NCBI GenBank assembly: GCA_050731755.1
Contig: JBOHPP010000135.1
Span: 1-7,114 of the forward strand
Length of the DNA stretch: 7,114 nt
Direction: 5' to 3'
Origin: JBOHPP01 sp050731755
Lineage (GTDB): Bacteria; Methylomirabilota; Methylomirabilia; Rokubacteriales; CSP1-6
In this document: piece after piece, positions 6,137-7,114 of the stretch
Layout of the letters: each line of letters begins with the position of its first letter
How positions within the stretch are numbered: the first letter of the stretch is position 1
Notes under the pieces: generated by a model
Told to the model about the DNA's origin: nothing
The model's database searches: none
Seen by the model: the letters and a program-made list of their open reading frames with translations, nothing else
Made by a program: the position numbers and the translations under genes

Positions 6137-6299
6137 CGCGCCCAGGGCGCCCTACCGGGGGCCCAGGGAAGGCGGTGAAAGGCCGCCGCGACCCCGTCAC
6201 TGTAATCGGGGACGAAACCCGCAACGGCCACTGGCCGACGAGGCTGGGAAGGCGCGGGGAGTAGGACGATCCGAGAGCCAGGAGACCTGCCCGGGCGCG
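6137..6299 (+). promoter_or_regulatory. Cobalamin (adenosylcobalamin) riboswitch
   Basis: The leader carries the conserved cobalamin aptamer blocks in order: GGGAAGGCGGTGAAA (6167-6180 region), CGTCACTGTAATCGGGG (about 6195-6211), GGCCACTGG (6226-6234), CTGGGAAGGCG (6244-6254), and the B12 box GAGAGCCAGGAGACCTGCC at 6273-6291. CGCGCCC at 6137-6143 pairs exactly with GGGCGCG at 6293-6299, closing the element as P1. It sits just upstream of cobU and cobT, a known regulon for this riboswitch class. Bound coenzyme B12 is expected to shut off the operon. No T-run terminator follows, and the nearby hairpin over the ribosome binding site points to control of translation. Ends are approximate to a few bases. 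Confidence 0.95.
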
Positions 6300-6310
6300 C
6301 ACACTGAACC

Positions 6311-6328
6311 GGTCTTCGAGGGAGGACC
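6311..6328 (+). promoter_or_regulatory. Hairpin covering the cobU Shine-Dalgarno (riboswitch expression platform)
   Basis: GGTCTTC (6311-6317) can pair with GAGGACC (6322-6328), with one G-U wobble and a 4-nt loop (6318-6321). The Shine-Dalgarno GGAGGA (6321-6326) lies almost wholly in the loop edge and 3' arm, 11 nt before ATG 6338. This is the expected form of a translational off-switch after a cobalamin aptamer. The alternative (anti-sequester) pairing was not identified. Confidence 0.5.
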
Positions 6329-6337
6329 CGGGACGTC

Positions 6338-6892
6338 ATGGCTTCGACACATCTCATTGTCGGTGGTGCCCGCAGCGGCAAGAGCCGCTTCGCCGTCTCC
6401 AGCCAGCCCCCCGGCGCCCGCGTCGCCTTCGTGGCCACCGCCCAGGCGCGCGACGCCGATATGGCCGGCCGGATCGAGCGCCATCGCGCCGATCGCCCCG
6501 GCGGCTGGCTCACCGTCGAGGAACCCACCGCGCTCGCCCCCGCGCTCAAGCGCCTCGTCGGCCGGGCTGACGCTATCGTCGTCGACTGCCTGACCCTCTG
6601 GGTGTCGAACCGTCTGCTCGGCGGCGACGACGAGCCGGCGATTCTGGCCGAGGCTGACGAGATCGCCGCCCTGGCCCGCGGCGGGCACTGGGACCTGACG
6701 TTCGTCAGCAACGAGGTCGGCCTCGGCGTGCACCCCGAGACCGCCGATGGCCTGCGTTTCCGCGATCTGCTCGGCCTCGTCAACCAGCGCCTCGCTGCTG
6801 CCTGTGACCGGGTGACGCTCATGGTGGCCGGACTGCCGATCACCCTCAAAGCGCTCGCGCGTGCGCATGACATCGCTCCCGAAGCTCCTTGA
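6338..6892 (+). CDS. cobU: Bifunctional adenosylcobinamide kinase / adenosylcobinamide-phosphate guanylyltransferase
   Basis: A 184-residue CobU/CobP enzyme. It phosphorylates adenosylcobinamide and then adds GMP, giving adenosyl-GDP-cobinamide, the activated intermediate for attaching the lower ligand loop. The nucleotide-binding P-loop GGARSGKS is at residues 9-16. RIERHRADRPGGWLTVEEP (45-63) contains H49, which corresponds to the His guanylylated in the characterised enzyme. VDCLTLWVSN (about 83-92) and SNEVGLGVHPE are further family signatures. Length is normal. The start follows GGAGGA by 11 nt and the MASTHLIVGGARSGKS N-terminus fits the family. It is the first gene after the cobalamin riboswitch and overlaps cobT by 26 nt, so both should be co-repressed by B12. 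Confidence 0.95.
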   Translation: MASTHLIVGGARSGKSRFAVSSQPPGARVAFVATAQARDADMAGRIERHRADRPGGWLTVEEPTALAPALKRLVGRADAIVVDCLTLWVSNRLLGGDDEPAILAEADEIAALARGGHWDLTFVSNEVGLGVHPETADGLRFRDLLGLVNQRLAAACDRVTLMVAGLPITLKALARAHDIAPEAP

Positions 6893-7114
6893 CGCGATCG
6901 TCGCGCCTGATGGCGCAGCCGGCGTTGCGGCGCGCCGCCATCTCGACCGGCTCACCAAGCCGCCCGGCAGTCTCGGCCGGCTCGAGGAGCTGGCCATGAG
7001 ACTGGCCGTCGTCCGCGGAGGCCAACCGACCCGGGCCTGTCCCGTGGTCTTCACGTTCGCCGCCGACCACGGCGTGGTCGCCGAGGGCGTGAGCGCCTAT
7101 CCCCAGGTGGTGAC
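6867..7114 (+). CDS. cobT: Nicotinate-nucleotide--dimethylbenzimidazole phosphoribosyltransferase, N-terminal part (cut by window end)
   Basis: 82 codons of CobT are visible; the rest lies beyond base 7114. The enzyme transfers ribose phosphate from nicotinate mononucleotide to dimethylbenzimidazole, making alpha-ribazole phosphate, the lower ligand that joins adenosyl-GDP-cobinamide. Family signatures are LTKPPGSLGRLEELA (about 30-44) and FAADHGVVAEGVSAYPQVVT near the window edge. ATG 6867 lies inside cobU in another frame, a 26-nt overlap; an in-frame GTG at 6861 is an alternative. No Shine-Dalgarno is evident, so translation probably depends on ribosomes finishing cobU. The order cobU-cobT is common in B12 nucleotide-loop operons, and a cobS-type gene would be expected to follow. 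Confidence 0.93.
   Translation, partial: MTSLPKLLDAIVAPDGAAGVAARRHLDRLTKPPGSLGRLEELAMRLAVVRGGQPTRACPVVFTFAADHGVVAEGVSAYPQVV

Noticed and set aside
5638..6873. A 411-codon minus-strand frame spanning the kinase, the riboswitch and cobU
   Set aside because: It crosses a clear riboswitch and runs antisense to cobU. Its translation is Arg/Ser/Pro-rich shadow sequence.
1..7114. CRISPR arrays, insertion sequences, attachment sites, tRNA or rRNA genes
   Set aside because: No regularly spaced repeats, transposase or integrase sequence, terminal inverted repeats or tRNA-like folds were seen; the only structured RNA found is the cobalamin riboswitch.

Overview
The window is high-GC and densely coded, with short intergenic gaps and no mobile elements, tRNA or rRNA genes. 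It encodes an outer-membrane-type beta-barrel, a Tat-like signal, an ABC metal transporter, a two-component system and a B12-salvage operon, so the source is a Gram-negative (diderm) bacterium. The GC content and protein style would suit an uncultured soil or subsurface lineage such as Rokubacteria/Methylomirabilota or a deltaproteobacterium. That placement is a guess; nothing here fixes the taxon.

Bases 1-6044 are all transcribed leftward (minus strand). In transcription order they hold: a HisKA_3-type sensor histidine kinase (6044-5112); an overlapping NarL/FixJ response regulator (5128-4478); an 83-nt gap with a strong hairpin; a zinc/manganese-type ABC ATPase (4394-3636); a permease overlapping it by 7 nt (from 3642); a periplasmic metal-binding protein (1573-632); and, after a 71-nt gap with its own strong ribosome binding site, a Tat-exported metallo-beta-lactamase-fold protein that runs off the left edge (560-1).

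The most unusual element is the permease gene. Its reading frame does not stop where an ABC-3 permease should end (about residue 265-270). It continues in frame through a signal-peptide-like segment and a proline-rich linker into a beta-barrel of about 360 residues that ends in Phe, giving one 688-codon ORF. The inner-membrane channel and a putative outer-membrane porin of the same uptake route therefore appear to be encoded as one polypeptide, possibly separated by signal peptidase. The partner binding protein also lacks the usual first metal-ligand His.

Bases 6045-7114 read rightward. A candidate promoter precedes a well-conserved cobalamin riboswitch (about 6137-6299), then a small hairpin that can hide the Shine-Dalgarno sequence, then cobU (6338-6892) and the start of cobT (6867 to the window end). 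These encode the nucleotide-loop assembly steps of adenosylcobalamin synthesis or salvage, repressed by the product through the riboswitch.
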